Assembly: GCF_964283195.1 (NCBI RefSeq)
Contig: NZ_CAXYLH010000017.1
Direction: 5' to 3' (one strand)
DNA from: Paratractidigestivibacter sp003150175
GTDB taxonomy: Bacteria; Actinomycetota; Coriobacteriia; Coriobacteriales; Atopobiaceae
DNA: 35,612 nt
The notes below the pieces were generated by a model. It had not been told where the DNA came from and ran no database searches. It was given only the letters and a program-made list of their open reading frames with translations. Position numbers and translations under genes: made by a program. Positions 12,759-21,413 of the stretch are shown in pieces. Positions within the stretch are counted from its first letter, which is position 1; each line of letters begins with the position of its first letter.

Positions 12759-14711
12759 CTAGGCCTTCCTTTCCCACTTGAAGGCGCCGAGGCTCGGCAC
12801 CCTCTCCCATGTACCGCCGTATGCTCCCGCCGGGCTAACGGCCGATGCGCTCTCGAAGACGCTGCCCACGGGGTGGGCCGCGAGGAAGCCCGCGGCAGCG
12901 CCCTGCCCCTCGCAGGTGATCGTGACGTCCTTCGAGCCGTCGAAGGAGGCGGAGCCGGTGACGGCGCCCGTGAGCGTCACGGTGCGGGCGTTCCTCAGCC
13001 TCGTCGCCGTGGCAGCGTTGCCCGTCGCGTTGCCTGTGCCGCCTCGGGCCACGGGCAGCACCCCGGACGAGACGTCGGAGGCGGCGTGGGTGTGGGAGGA
13101 CGCGGCGTAGTCTCCGGCCGGCTGGTAGTCCCCCGCCGGCTGATAGGTCGATGGGGCCGCATCGAGGGCCTTCTTGTCGGCGGCGCTCATGAGCCCGGCA
13201 GACGTCTGCGTGGCCACGGCTGACGGAATGGTGACCGAGCGGCCCTGAGCCGACGTCACGTGGCCGCGGGCGTCGATGGAGAGCCGCGCGCCGACGGTGA
13301 CCTTCGAGCCGAAACCGGGAGCTGAGTCGGCGGTCGGCCCGTAGGCCCCCGCCGACACGCCGGACGCCGCATGGGAGACCGTGACGGCCATATCGGCGCT
13401 GGTCGAAGCCGCAACCGCACCGGAGCCTGTGACGGAGGCCACGCGAGCCGCGACGGCCTCGGAGACCTTGGAGACGGCGCCCTGCCTGGCCTCGGCCTCG
13501 GAGTCGATGCGCTTGCCAAGCGCGGAGTCGGCGGACTCGCGCGCCTCCGCCTCCCTCGCGACGGCGGTAGACGCCCCGGCAGCCGTGTTGGAGGCGCCCC
13601 TGGCGACCTCGGCCAAGGCGTCGAGCTTCGCCTGCGTCACCTCGGCTGAGATGGTGCGGCCGACGATGGAGATTCCCTCGCCCGCGGCATACGCCGCCCC
13701 GCCGGAGCCGGAGGACTCGGAGGAGCCGGAGGACGCGCCGGACTGCGCCGTGCCGCCGGCCTTGTACGTGACGGTCACGCCGAGCTCGTTTACCGTGGCG
13801 TCGACGGTGCCGACCACCACGCTCACCTCAGTGCCGGTGCCTATGTCGGTGCCGGGGACCACGTCCCCGACGGCGTAGGCGCCGTCGACGTCCAGGGTGG
13901 CGTCCATGGAATCGGCCTGCTGGTACTCGGCTAGCTTCTTCGGCCCCTCGACGGACAGCTCGTCGGCGCCGGCGTTGGAGTAGTCGTAGGTCGTGGCCCG
14001 TTCGTCGACGCCGAAGAGGCTCTGCTTGCCGGAGACCTTGCCGGCCTCGTCGGCGTACCAGTGCTGCACGACGCGGTCGCGCAGCTCGCCCGAGCCGAGG
14101 CACACGAGGTGGTTGTAGGGACGGCTCACCCTCGTCACGTCGACGCCCGCCTGGTCGGAGGTCGGGCCGTCGGACCAGTCCACGACGGGGACGGCGGAGA
14201 GCACGGCGCGGGAGGCTACCGAGTCGTAGGCCACCGCGAGCCTCGCGCCGGACGCCGAGAGCATGGCGCGGATGCCGGAGTAGGCGTCGCAGAACCGCGC
14301 GAACTGGTGCCTCACCTCGATGCCGGACGCGGCGGAGGAGACCGTCATGACGTCGGAGAGGCCCATGCGCGAGACGAGCGAGAGCAGGACGGCGTTGGCC
14401 TCGCCCGAGACCGTCAGGTAGTCGGCCCCGGCGTCGGGGCACAGGACTCGGTCGCGCAGCACGCCGTGCCAGGAGCGGCCGCGGTACCTGATCGTGCCGT
14501 CGGACGAGCTCGCCTCGCGCTCGTCGACCACGCCGCCGTACTCGGTGCCCTCGACGTAGACGAGCGCCCCGTCCTCGATGCGCTCTGGCGACGCGATGTC
14601 CACCGTGAGCTCGAAGTCGTTGCGGGAGTCGCCCCACACGGTGTTCAGAGACGCGCCGCGGAGCACGCCCACGTCGACGCGGCTCGCGTCGGTGTAGCAG
14701 ATGTCTGGCAT
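12759..14711 (-). CDS. Tail hub / minor tail protein with collar-like C-terminus
   Basis: A 650-residue protein. Residues 1 to about 340 resemble the Gp37-like tail hub proteins of Gram-positive siphoviruses (NDFELTVDIA, YRGRSWHGVLRDRV, SRPYNHLVCLGSGEL). A Ser/Gly linker (SGASSGSSESSGSGG) follows, then an Ala-rich probable coiled-coil region, then fibre/collar motifs (YQPAGDYQPAGDYAASSHTH, LPVARGGTGNATGNAATATR) and a final GGTWERVPSLGAF typical of baseplate proteins. GAGGAGGG lies 6 bases before the ATG at 14711; the reading frame stays open upstream but lacks an RBS and would overlap the Dit-like gene. It probably forms the tail tip to which the variable fibre attaches. Confidence 0.82.
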   Translation of the reverse strand: MPDICYTDASRVDVGVLRGASLNTVWGDSRNDFELTVDIASPERIEDGALVYVEGTEYGGVVDEREASSSDGTIRYRGRSWHGVLRDRVLCPDAGADYLTVSGEANAVLLSLVSRMGLSDVMTVSSAASGIEVRHQFARFCDAYSGIRAMLSASGARLAVAYDSVASRAVLSAVPVVDWSDGPTSDQAGVDVTRVSRPYNHLVCLGSGELRDRVVQHWYADEAGKVSGKQSLFGVDERATTYDYSNAGADELSVEGPKKLAEYQQADSMDATLDVDGAYAVGDVVPGTDIGTGTEVSVVVGTVDATVNELGVTVTYKAGGTAQSGASSGSSESSGSGGAAYAAGEGISIVGRTISAEVTQAKLDALAEVARGASNTAAGASTAVAREAEARESADSALGKRIDSEAEARQGAVSKVSEAVAARVASVTGSGAVAASTSADMAVTVSHAASGVSAGAYGPTADSAPGFGSKVTVGARLSIDARGHVTSAQGRSVTIPSAVATQTSAGLMSAADKKALDAAPSTYQPAGDYQPAGDYAASSHTHAASDVSSGVLPVARGGTGNATGNAATATRLRNARTVTLTGAVTGSASFDGSKDVTITCEGQGAAAGFLAAHPVGSVFESASAVSPAGAYGGTWERVPSLGAFKWERKA

Positions 14712-14713
14712 GC

Positions 14714-15577
14714 CTAGCCCTCCTCGTAAGGCGCGGCGGTCCTGACCTCGTAGGTGACGAGGTCCATGCGGCAGTCGTTGCCCCACGCGAGGTCGGAGTC
14801 GCCGCAGGGCATCGGCTCGAAGATGTAGGAGCCCGAGCCGGACGCGCCCCGCTCGCGCTTGCTGTAGACGTTGACGGCCGTGCCGTCGCGCAGGATGAGG
14901 GTGACCGTCCTCTCGCGCGAATCGACCTCCAGCCTCGCGCCCTCGGGCACCTCGACGTTCACGCGGTAGAGGTTGCCGGCCACCCGGATATACGGCGAGG
15001 TCACCGGGCCGTAGGCCCGCCACAGGAACGGGGACGGGAACTCGCCCGCCACGCTGAGCGTCGTCGACGCCCGCTCACGGCGCAGGTCGAACGGGAAGTC
15101 GCGAGGGAAGTCGCGGCCGCCGGCGGCAGACGCCGTCTCGGGGACGAAGACCCTCTCACTCGGCCTCACCCACGACGGGTCCTCGACCAGCAGGGTGAGG
15201 GTCATCTCGGCATATCGGTCGTCCTGCCAGTACTTGCCCGGCTCGCCGGCAACGATCCAGCAGCGCATCGACCAGTCGCCGACCCACAGCTCGCCCGGCT
15301 CGCCCGCGGCGACGTCCGGCTCGCCGATGGAGAGCACGAGGTTTCGCAGCTCGATGCCCTCGGCGGCGGTCTTGGCCGCGATGCCTACCGGGAGCTTGAC
15401 CTTGGTGGGCTTGGACGGGCGCCGCGAGAAGGACGTCACGCGCCCCGACCCCTTGCCGGTGGAGTAGCTCCACTCCCAGTTGCGGAGCCCGTGCTTCAGG
15501 TAGTGCAGGGACTCGACGGAGCCACCGAGCTCGATGGACTCGCCCCTGCGGTTCACGTAGCGTATGTCGGTTCGCAT
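14714..15577 (-). CDS. Distal tail (Dit-like) protein
   Basis: A 287-residue protein starting MRTDIRYVNRRGESIELGG, with features of the siphovirus tail-component family that follows the tape measure (LHYLKHGLRNWEWSYST, WQDDRYAEMTLTLLVEDPSW). Dit forms the hexameric hub between tail tube and tip. Its ATG overlaps the tape-measure stop as TAATG, so translation is coupled. The frame is open upstream inside the tape-measure gene but has no better start. Confidence 0.82.
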   Translation of the reverse strand: MRTDIRYVNRRGESIELGGSVESLHYLKHGLRNWEWSYSTGKGSGRVTSFSRRPSKPTKVKLPVGIAAKTAAEGIELRNLVLSIGEPDVAAGEPGELWVGDWSMRCWIVAGEPGKYWQDDRYAEMTLTLLVEDPSWVRPSERVFVPETASAAGGRDFPRDFPFDLRRERASTTLSVAGEFPSPFLWRAYGPVTSPYIRVAGNLYRVNVEVPEGARLEVDSRERTVTLILRDGTAVNVYSKRERGASGSGSYIFEPMPCGDSDLAWGNDCRMDLVTYEVRTAAPYEEG

Positions 15578-18375
15578 TACGCGCTCACCAATCCCCTCAC
15601 GATCTTGCCTGCCTCTCTCTTGTTGACCGTCATCTCGACCGGCTCGCCCAGCGCGCGCTCTATGCGGTCGCCGACGGCGTCGATGCGCTCGCCGATTGCC
15701 TCGGCGATGGAGCGCTCGCGGTCCTGGGCGCCGGAGTCGGGCGCGCCGCCGGAGAGCTGGGCGCCGAGCGTGGCCATGACGCGCTGCGCCGGGGAGTCGG
15801 CGAGCGGCAGCGCCTCCCAGTCGACGGCCGGCGCCTTGGCCTCCGGCACGTAGGAGAAGACCCCGTCGACCGACCTGCGCCACTCGTCGGCCTCCATCTC
15901 GACGCCGGCGGCGGCTCCGAGCGGGATGAAGCGGCCGACCTCGTCGCGGAACTTGCGCGACGGAGAAGCGATGCCGAGGGCCTTCTTGGCGGAGTCGAGG
16001 GCGTTCCTCGCCGCGTTCGCCGCGGCGTCCACCAGTCCGCCGATTGCCCCGCCGATGCCGTTGATGACGCCCTGGATCATGTTGCTGCCGACGCTCGCGA
16101 AGTCGAAGCCCATCATCGCCTCCCTCGCCTGCTCGATGAGCGAGCCCACGGCGGAGACGAGGCTGCCCACCGTCTGCGGCACGGCCTGCGCGATGCCGAG
16201 GAAGAGCGTCACGGCGGAGCCGATGATGAGGCCGATGAACGTCGGGATGTTCGACACGACGGTGCCGATGAGCGACCCCACCGCGGAGACCACGGACGGC
16301 AGCACCTGCGGAAGGGCGCGGGCGATGCCGAGGAACAGGTTCACGGCGGCGGAGAGCACGAGGCCGAGGAAGGCCGGCAGCGCGGCCACGACCCCGTTTA
16401 TGACGACCGGCAGCGCGGCCACGACGGCGGGCAGCACCTGCGGCAGCGCCTGCGCTATCGCGAGGAACAGCTGGCCAGCCGCGGCGAGCAGCGCGGGGGC
16501 GTTCGCGGCGAACGTCTCGGCGAGGGCGGAGATGAGCTGCGGCACGTAGGGCGCCATCTGCGCGGCCACCTCGGACAGGGCCTGCAGGATGCCCGCGAAG
16601 AGCTGCATGGCGCCCTCCAGCAGCACCGGGGCCGCCGTCACGAGCGTCTCACAGATTACCTGGGCCGCCGCGCCGGTGAGCTCGACGAGCTGCGGGACGC
16701 AGCCCTCGACGCCGGACACGATGGTCTGGGCGAGGCCCGCGACGGCCGAGGCGATGGCCGGCCCGTTCGCGGCGAGCGCGGACGCGGCGGCAGGGGCCGT
16801 CTGCGCGATCGCGTCGAACACGGGCCCGACGAGGCCGGAGAGGCCGGAGACGGAGGACGCCACGCCCTGGAGCGCGGAGCCCATGTCGACGCCCAGCATC
16901 TGGCCGGCGAGGGCGGCCCCTCCCAGGGCGGCGGCGAGGGCGCCCACGACCACGACGGAGCCGCCGAAGGCAGACGCCACGCCGGCCGCGGCGTTCACGG
17001 CGGCGGGCCCGATGCGGGAGAGCGCGGGCCCGGCGGTCGAGGCGAGCCTGCTGAAGGAACCCGTGATGCGGCCTAGCGGGTCCTGCTTGAACGCGGCCAG
17101 CGCCACGTCGACCTCGGTCAGGCCGTTGACGACGATGCCGGTCGCGCGCTTGGCGCCGCCGGACAGCGCGTCCCACGTGAGGCCTGCCATCCCCTCGGCG
17201 TCCTCGCGGAAGAGCTGCACGTAGGCGATGCCTTCGCCGACGGCCCCCTTCACGGCCCTGAACGCCCCAGACGCACCCTTGGCCGCGGCGGGCAGCGCCG
17301 TGCCGGCTGCCTTCGCGGCGGCGGTGCTGGCCGGGGCGAGAAGGCCCATCGCCTTCTCCAGCGCGGCGGCCGGGGCGGCGGCGGAGCCGAGCGCCTTGCC
17401 GGCGACCATCAGCGCGGGGCCCGCGGCGGCCGCGAGGCCGAGCGCCTGCGCGACGGCCGACACCTGCTCGGGGGACAGCCTGGAGACGGCGGAGGACAGG
17501 CCCGAGACGGCGCCCGCCGCCGAGGACATGGCCCCCTCCAGCGATGGCATGAGGTTCTCGACCAGCTCGCCGAGCGGGTCGGCGAGGCCGGCGAGGGAGG
17601 ACGCGAGCTCCTTGTAGGCGTCTGTCTTGTAGATCCCCTTAACGGCGCCCTCGGCGGCGTCCCCGAGGTTGGAGAGCGCTCCGGAGAGCGTCTTGGACTG
17701 CTCGGCCATGAGGCCGCCGAAGTCGCCCTCCATGCCGGCCTTCAGTGCGGCGATGCCCGTTGCGGCGTCGACGGAGCCCTTGGTGACCTTCTCCTGCGCC
17801 CCGGCGACGTCGGTGCCGAGGGCGTCGGCGAGGTACTGCCACGCGGGGATGCCCTGCTCGGTGAGCTGCAGCATCTCCTCGGACATGACCTTGCCCTTGG
17901 CCTGCATCTGCCCGATGGCTCGGGTGCAGGCGTCGATGCCCTCCTGGCCGGAGCCGAGCGCCGCCGTGGCGTCGCCGATGGCGGTGAGCGTCGGGATGAC
18001 GTCCTCGGCCGCGAAGCCGTATGCCAGCAGCTTCTGGGTGGCGTCGGTGAGGCCGCTCATCTCGAACGGCGTCTTCTTGGCGAAGTCGGTGAGGTCGGCG
18101 ATCATCTGCTTGGCGCGCTCGGGGCCGAGCATCGTCGAGAGCGCGATGTCGGCCTGCTCGGCGGCGCTGGCCGTGGCGAGCGCCCATTGGGCGGCCTTCA
18201 CGCCGGCGGCGGTCAATGGGGCCGTCACTGCGGCGGAGAGGCCCGCTCCCCACCCGACCATGGACGAGGAGACGCGAGAGAGCGCGGAGGACGTCGACGC
18301 AGAGAGGCCGGACACCGCCTCGTTGAACTTCGCCGGGTCTCCGAGAATCTCGATTACTACCTTGCCGTCAGCCAC
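15577..18375 (-). CDS. Tape measure protein
   Basis: A 932-residue tail length determinant. The N-terminal part has typical tape-measure signatures (EQADIALSTMLGPERAKQMI, LTDFAKKTPFEMSGL, GKVMSEEMLQLTEQGIPAW). The middle holds hydrophobic helical stretches and, at about 600-760, roughly 44-residue repeats of the form LFLGIARALPQVLPSVV. The C-terminal part ends with FDFASVGSNMIQGVINGIGG and an amphipathic tail. At about 1.5 angstroms per residue, the known rule for this family, the tail would be near 140 nm. Confidence 0.95.
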   Translation of the reverse strand: MADGKVVIEILGDPAKFNEAVSGLSASTSSALSRVSSSMVGWGAGLSAAVTAPLTAAGVKAAQWALATASAAEQADIALSTMLGPERAKQMIADLTDFAKKTPFEMSGLTDATQKLLAYGFAAEDVIPTLTAIGDATAALGSGQEGIDACTRAIGQMQAKGKVMSEEMLQLTEQGIPAWQYLADALGTDVAGAQEKVTKGSVDAATGIAALKAGMEGDFGGLMAEQSKTLSGALSNLGDAAEGAVKGIYKTDAYKELASSLAGLADPLGELVENLMPSLEGAMSSAAGAVSGLSSAVSRLSPEQVSAVAQALGLAAAAGPALMVAGKALGSAAAPAAALEKAMGLLAPASTAAAKAAGTALPAAAKGASGAFRAVKGAVGEGIAYVQLFREDAEGMAGLTWDALSGGAKRATGIVVNGLTEVDVALAAFKQDPLGRITGSFSRLASTAGPALSRIGPAAVNAAAGVASAFGGSVVVVGALAAALGGAALAGQMLGVDMGSALQGVASSVSGLSGLVGPVFDAIAQTAPAAASALAANGPAIASAVAGLAQTIVSGVEGCVPQLVELTGAAAQVICETLVTAAPVLLEGAMQLFAGILQALSEVAAQMAPYVPQLISALAETFAANAPALLAAAGQLFLAIAQALPQVLPAVVAALPVVINGVVAALPAFLGLVLSAAVNLFLGIARALPQVLPSVVSAVGSLIGTVVSNIPTFIGLIIGSAVTLFLGIAQAVPQTVGSLVSAVGSLIEQAREAMMGFDFASVGSNMIQGVINGIGGAIGGLVDAAANAARNALDSAKKALGIASPSRKFRDEVGRFIPLGAAAGVEMEADEWRRSVDGVFSYVPEAKAPAVDWEALPLADSPAQRVMATLGAQLSGGAPDSGAQDRERSIAEAIGERIDAVGDRIERALGEPVEMTVNKREAGKIVRGLVSA

Positions 18376-18385
18376 CAGCTACCCC

Positions 18386-18979
18386 CTAGAACCTCGCCTC
18401 CGCGGCCTTGCGCAGCTCATCGTCCGTTGGCGATAACGCCCAGGCGCGGGCCCGGCGCGAGTGCTCGGCGCGGGCCTCCTTCGAGCCGCCGCGCAGGGGC
18501 GAGCGGGCCGAAACGGCGGCTGCGACGAGGGAGTCGGGCGTGCGGAGCAGCGAGAGGAACAGGGCCATGAAGCGGTACCAGTGGAGTTGGGTGGCGGGGT
18601 CGGCGAGGTCGATGCCGTAGAACCGCGAGAAGTCGGCGGCGACTATCCCGGCGTCCTCCGACCAGTCGAACACCCGGCGCGGCGCAGGGCGCCCGGGGCG
18701 ATTCGCGCCGCCGGGCATCTCTCCGTAGCCGACGAGGCCCCAAGCGGCGTCATGCCACGCCAGGCCCGCGGACAGCGCCTCTGCCGGCCTGTGTGAGACC
18801 TCTCGCGGCAACTCCCCGCCCTTGGCGTAAAGGCACCTCAGGAGGTCCGTGCGGCCCTCTGCCGTGCCCCTGTCGAGCGTCTCGGCGAGCAGCCCCGCGC
18901 GGAACCCGCTGCGCACATGGACGGGGGCGCCGCCGACCTCGACGGTCGACGGCGCCCCGTGAAGGATCACCCCGAGCAA
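18386..18979 (-). CDS. Gp15-family tail assembly chaperone
   Basis: A 197-residue protein with the hallmark of bacteriophage Gp15 proteins (FDWSEDAGIVAADFSRFYGI, LHWYRFMALFLSLL). It lies between the first chaperone and the tape measure, where such proteins help assemble the tail tube. The start is TTG at 18979, with GAGGA 5 bases upstream, 2 bases after the preceding stop. No slippery sequence was seen, so the two chaperones appear to be separate genes rather than a frameshift pair. Confidence 0.85.
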   Translation of the reverse strand: MLGVILHGAPSTVEVGGAPVHVRSGFRAGLLAETLDRGTAEGRTDLLRCLYAKGGELPREVSHRPAEALSAGLAWHDAAWGLVGYGEMPGGANRPGRPAPRRVFDWSEDAGIVAADFSRFYGIDLADPATQLHWYRFMALFLSLLRTPDSLVAAAVSARSPLRGGSKEARAEHSRRARAWALSPTDDELRKAAEARF

Positions 18980-18981
18980 GG

Positions 18982-19362
18982 CTATTCCTCGTCGAGCGTG
19001 TCGGCGGAGCCGGCGGCGGCGCGCATCGCCTCAATTGACTCGTCGGAGCCGACCACGTCGACGAGGATGCGGATGACGTCGATGATGCGGTAGACGTTGA
19101 GCGCGTTCGGGCCGCCGACGAGGCGGTCTGCCGCCTGCTCGCCCATGGCGGACGCGACGATCTCGCGGCCGCTCCTCGCGGCCTCGCGAAGCGCCTTCAT
19201 CTGGTCGTCCTCGCCGAGCTTCTCGGAGATTCCGGTGAGCGCGCGGCGCCACTCGTCGGCGGCGAAGATGAAGCTGGGGTTGCCAAGCTCGACCTCGTAC
19301 TCCTCGCCGTCGATGGTGATCTGCTCCGTCGGGTTCTTGCGCAGCGTGTAGCTCTTGGCCAT
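18982..19362 (-). CDS. Tail assembly chaperone (first)
   Basis: A 126-residue acidic protein (MAKSYTLRKNPTEQITIDGE, YEVELGNPSFIFAADEWRRA) just after the major tail protein and before Gp15. This position and the length fit the gpG-like chaperone. It has its own site with GGGAGGAAACC before the ATG. Confidence 0.8.
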   Translation of the reverse strand: MAKSYTLRKNPTEQITIDGEEYEVELGNPSFIFAADEWRRALTGISEKLGEDDQMKALREAARSGREIVASAMGEQAADRLVGGPNALNVYRIIDVIRILVDVVGSDESIEAMRAAAGSADTLDEE

Positions 19363-19422
19363 GGTTTCCTCCCAAGGGTCGTAGGCCGTTTACGTGTCGG
19401 CATCGTCGGCCACGGGTAACGC

Positions 19423-19456
19423 AAAAAGCCGCCCGGCGCTCTCGGCTCCGGGCGGC
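19423..19456 (-). terminator. Terminator inside the tail operon, after the major tail protein
   Basis: A 9-bp perfect stem (GCCGCCCGG at 19428-19436 with CCGGGCGGC at 19448-19456), followed on the minus strand by TTTTTGCG. It sits 25 bases after the major tail protein stop. A partial terminator here would favour tail-tube protein over downstream tail genes. Confidence 0.85.
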
Positions 19457-19480
19457 TCCCTTGGGAGGGCTTCCTCGCGG

Positions 19481-19996
19481 CTACACGGACGCGGTCGCGG
19501 GCGTGAAGGTCGCCTTTGTCGCGTCGAAGGTGCCGGTGTCGTACTCGGTCGTGATGGTCAGGGTCGGGTTCATCACGATGGGCGCGATGTCGTCGCCGGA
19601 GAAGGGGTTCATGTTGAGCGTGGCCTGCGCGTGCTTGGCCACGAGGGCGGTCTGTGCGACCGCGGTCCCCTTCTCGAAGTCGTAGCCGATGGTGCGGACG
19701 TACTCGACGGCCACGTCGGTCTCGTCCTCGTACTTGGCCAGCTTCTGCTGGATGCCGCCGGGGCCCATCGCGTCGATCTCGAACTCGACGGTGTCGGTGC
19801 GGCCGAGCACGAACTTCGGCTGCACCTTGCGGTCGAGGTAGGTCGGCTCGTAGGTGTTGGTGTCGCGGCTGGAGTCGGCCTTGGTGTCCTCGGTGACCTG
19901 CACGTAGGCGGTCTCGTCGGGGAACTTGATCCAATGCTGGATCTCGTAGATGGATACGGGCTTGCGGGCGGTGCCCGCGGTGTCGCTTCCGGGCAT
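19481..19996 (-). CDS. Major tail protein
   Basis: A 171-residue tail-tube subunit by order, size and content (IYEIQHWIKFPDETAYVQVT, TYEPTYLDRKVQPKFVLGRT, NMNPFSGDDIAPIVMNP). It lies between head-tail connectors and tail chaperones, the conserved siphovirus order, and is followed by a strong terminator, as expected for an abundantly made protein. Confidence 0.85.
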   Translation of the reverse strand: MPGSDTAGTARKPVSIYEIQHWIKFPDETAYVQVTEDTKADSSRDTNTYEPTYLDRKVQPKFVLGRTDTVEFEIDAMGPGGIQQKLAKYEDETDVAVEYVRTIGYDFEKGTAVAQTALVAKHAQATLNMNPFSGDDIAPIVMNPTLTITTEYDTGTFDATKATFTPATASV

Positions 19997-20014
19997 TTCT
20001 TGCTCCTTCCTCGC

Positions 20015-20416
20015 CTACGCCATGTAGGTGATTGTCGCTTGCATCTGGTACACCACGGCCCCGTCCTGCTCGGTCGCGTACTGCGCCGGAAGGCTCGTGA
20101 CCTCGTGGCTGCGCACGGAGACCCCGTCTGGGCACTCCCCGGACTCGACGGCCCTCTGCAGCAGCCGGAGGCGCGCGAGCGCGTCGATGCGCGGCCCCTC
20201 GTCGCCGCGCGGCATCACCCGGAGGTAGACCTCGTAGCCGAAGCGGCGCACGCCCCCGCCGGAGAGGTAGCGGCGCACCCACGGCTCGCCGGGGGACGCC
20301 TTGACCATGCAGGCGCCCGCTCGGCGCGTGAAGCAGCCGTAGGCGACGTCGATGTCGGGGCCGAGCACGTCGGATACCCAGTCGGTCACGAGCTTGGAGA
20401 TGTCTGTCGTGCTCAT
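20015..20416 (-). CDS. Tail terminator / minor capsid (connector) protein
   Basis: A 133-residue protein (MSTTDISKLVTDWVSDVLGP...YQMQATITYMA) just before the major tail protein, the usual place of the tail-terminator protein. AAGGAGAG lies 4 bases before the ATG. It overlaps the previous gene by 4 bases (ATGA). Confidence 0.7.
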   Translation of the reverse strand: MSTTDISKLVTDWVSDVLGPDIDVAYGCFTRRAGACMVKASPGEPWVRRYLSGGGVRRFGYEVYLRVMPRGDEGPRIDALARLRLLQRAVESGECPDGVSVRSHEVTSLPAQYATEQDGAVVYQMQATITYMA

Positions 20417-20787
20417 AGTCTCTCCTTCATGGCGGCCCCGAACACGCGGTTCCACTCGTCGCCGTGGTCCGCGTGCGCGTGGTCGTACCAGTGGTCTGTG
20501 GCCCTCGGCGCCCTGAGGGCGTTCTGGGCCGTGTCGTGGTTCAACGCGTTGTAGTACTGAACCCTCGCGTAGCGCGAGGTCTCGCCGTCCCCGCCCCACT
20601 CGACATAGGCCTTGTCGCCGGACTGGCGGGTGGCGCCGGAGGCCTGCAGGGCGCCCGTGTCGTAGGGCACGTACTCGGTGCAGCCCTCCAGGACGTTCTC
20701 AGCCGTGATGCCGAGGGCGGCGCGCCTCGCGGCGTCGACCTTCTCGGCCGCGCCGGAGACGTCGACCGACCTCAGCCTCAGCCTCAT
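20413..20787 (-). CDS. HK97 gp10-like / minor capsid connector protein
   Basis: A 124-residue protein. A typical phage connector motif is visible (CTEYVPYDTGALQASGATRQ, YARVQYYNAL...HWYDHA), found in gp10-type and minor capsid 2-type proteins that close the head-tail interface. It overlaps both neighbours by 4 bases. Confidence 0.75.
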   Translation of the reverse strand: MRLRLRSVDVSGAAEKVDAARRAALGITAENVLEGCTEYVPYDTGALQASGATRQSGDKAYVEWGGDGETSRYARVQYYNALNHDTAQNALRAPRATDHWYDHAHADHGDEWNRVFGAAMKERL

Positions 20788-21083
20788 TTCGCCGTCACCT
20801 CCGTGTGGTGGTGCTCACCCCTCATGTACCAGGGCTTCACGGTGGCGACCGTGAGCGCCTCGGCGGGAGGCTCGGCCTCTCGGCTCGCGCCGACCTGCAG
20901 GGCGTCGCCCGGCCTGATGTCGGGGTCGACCGGGAAGAAGACGCGGGTGGCGCCGGCCGCCGTCGGCCCCACGGCGGACGGGGTCTCGCCCTCCTCCTGC
21001 TCGACGCGCACGCCGGAGTAGAGGAAGCGGACCCAGCGGCCGGAGCCGCGCCGCCACACGGTGACCTTCTCCCAGCCCATCAT
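20784..21083 (-). CDS. Minor capsid / head-closure protein
   Basis: A 99-residue protein starting MMGWEKVTVWRRGSGRWVRF, with VFFPVDPDIRPGDALQVG. Its second position among the four connector genes suits head closure. The ATG overlaps the previous TGA; an ORF open further upstream is not supported by an RBS. Confidence 0.68.
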   Translation of the reverse strand: MMGWEKVTVWRRGSGRWVRFLYSGVRVEQEEGETPSAVGPTAAGATRVFFPVDPDIRPGDALQVGASREAEPPAEALTVATVKPWYMRGEHHHTEVTAK

Positions 21084-21412
21084 GCCAGCCCCCTGTAGAG
21101 CAGGCCGGTGCCGGCCAGCCACGGCGAGACGGCGTCGAGGTCGGTGGACCCCGAGCGCGACTCGTCGTAGGTGACGCTGGTCGAGCCGACGGTCTCGGAC
21201 TTGACGCCCTGGCCGTCGACGCCGCCGGCGCGGTCGACCATGGCGCACAGGGCGCCCATCCACGCCCGCGCGTGCTCGGCGGGGACGTCGGCCCCCGTGA
21301 GCTCCGTCAGGCGGGCGCGGGCCTTGGGCAGGGCCGCCATAAAGACGTCCTCGCCCAGCGAGCCGCGGTAGAGGTCGCCGGCGTAGTCGGCGAAGGTCAG
21401 CTCGGGCGCCAT
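21080..21412 (-). CDS. Head-tail connector (adaptor) protein
   Basis: A 110-residue mostly helical protein (MAPELTFADYAGDLYRGSLG) directly after the major capsid gene, the usual site of the gp6/gp15-like adaptor that binds the portal. It is inferred from gene order more than from clear motifs. Confidence 0.65.
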   Translation of the reverse strand: MAPELTFADYAGDLYRGSLGEDVFMAALPKARARLTELTGADVPAEHARAWMGALCAMVDRAGGVDGQGVKSETVGSTSVTYDESRSGSTDLDAVSPWLAGTGLLYRGLA

Positions 21413-21413
21413 G

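Noticed and set aside
18970..18990. Programmed frameshift between the two tail chaperones
   Set aside because: No slippery heptamer seen. The second gene has its own TTG start with GAGGA upstream.
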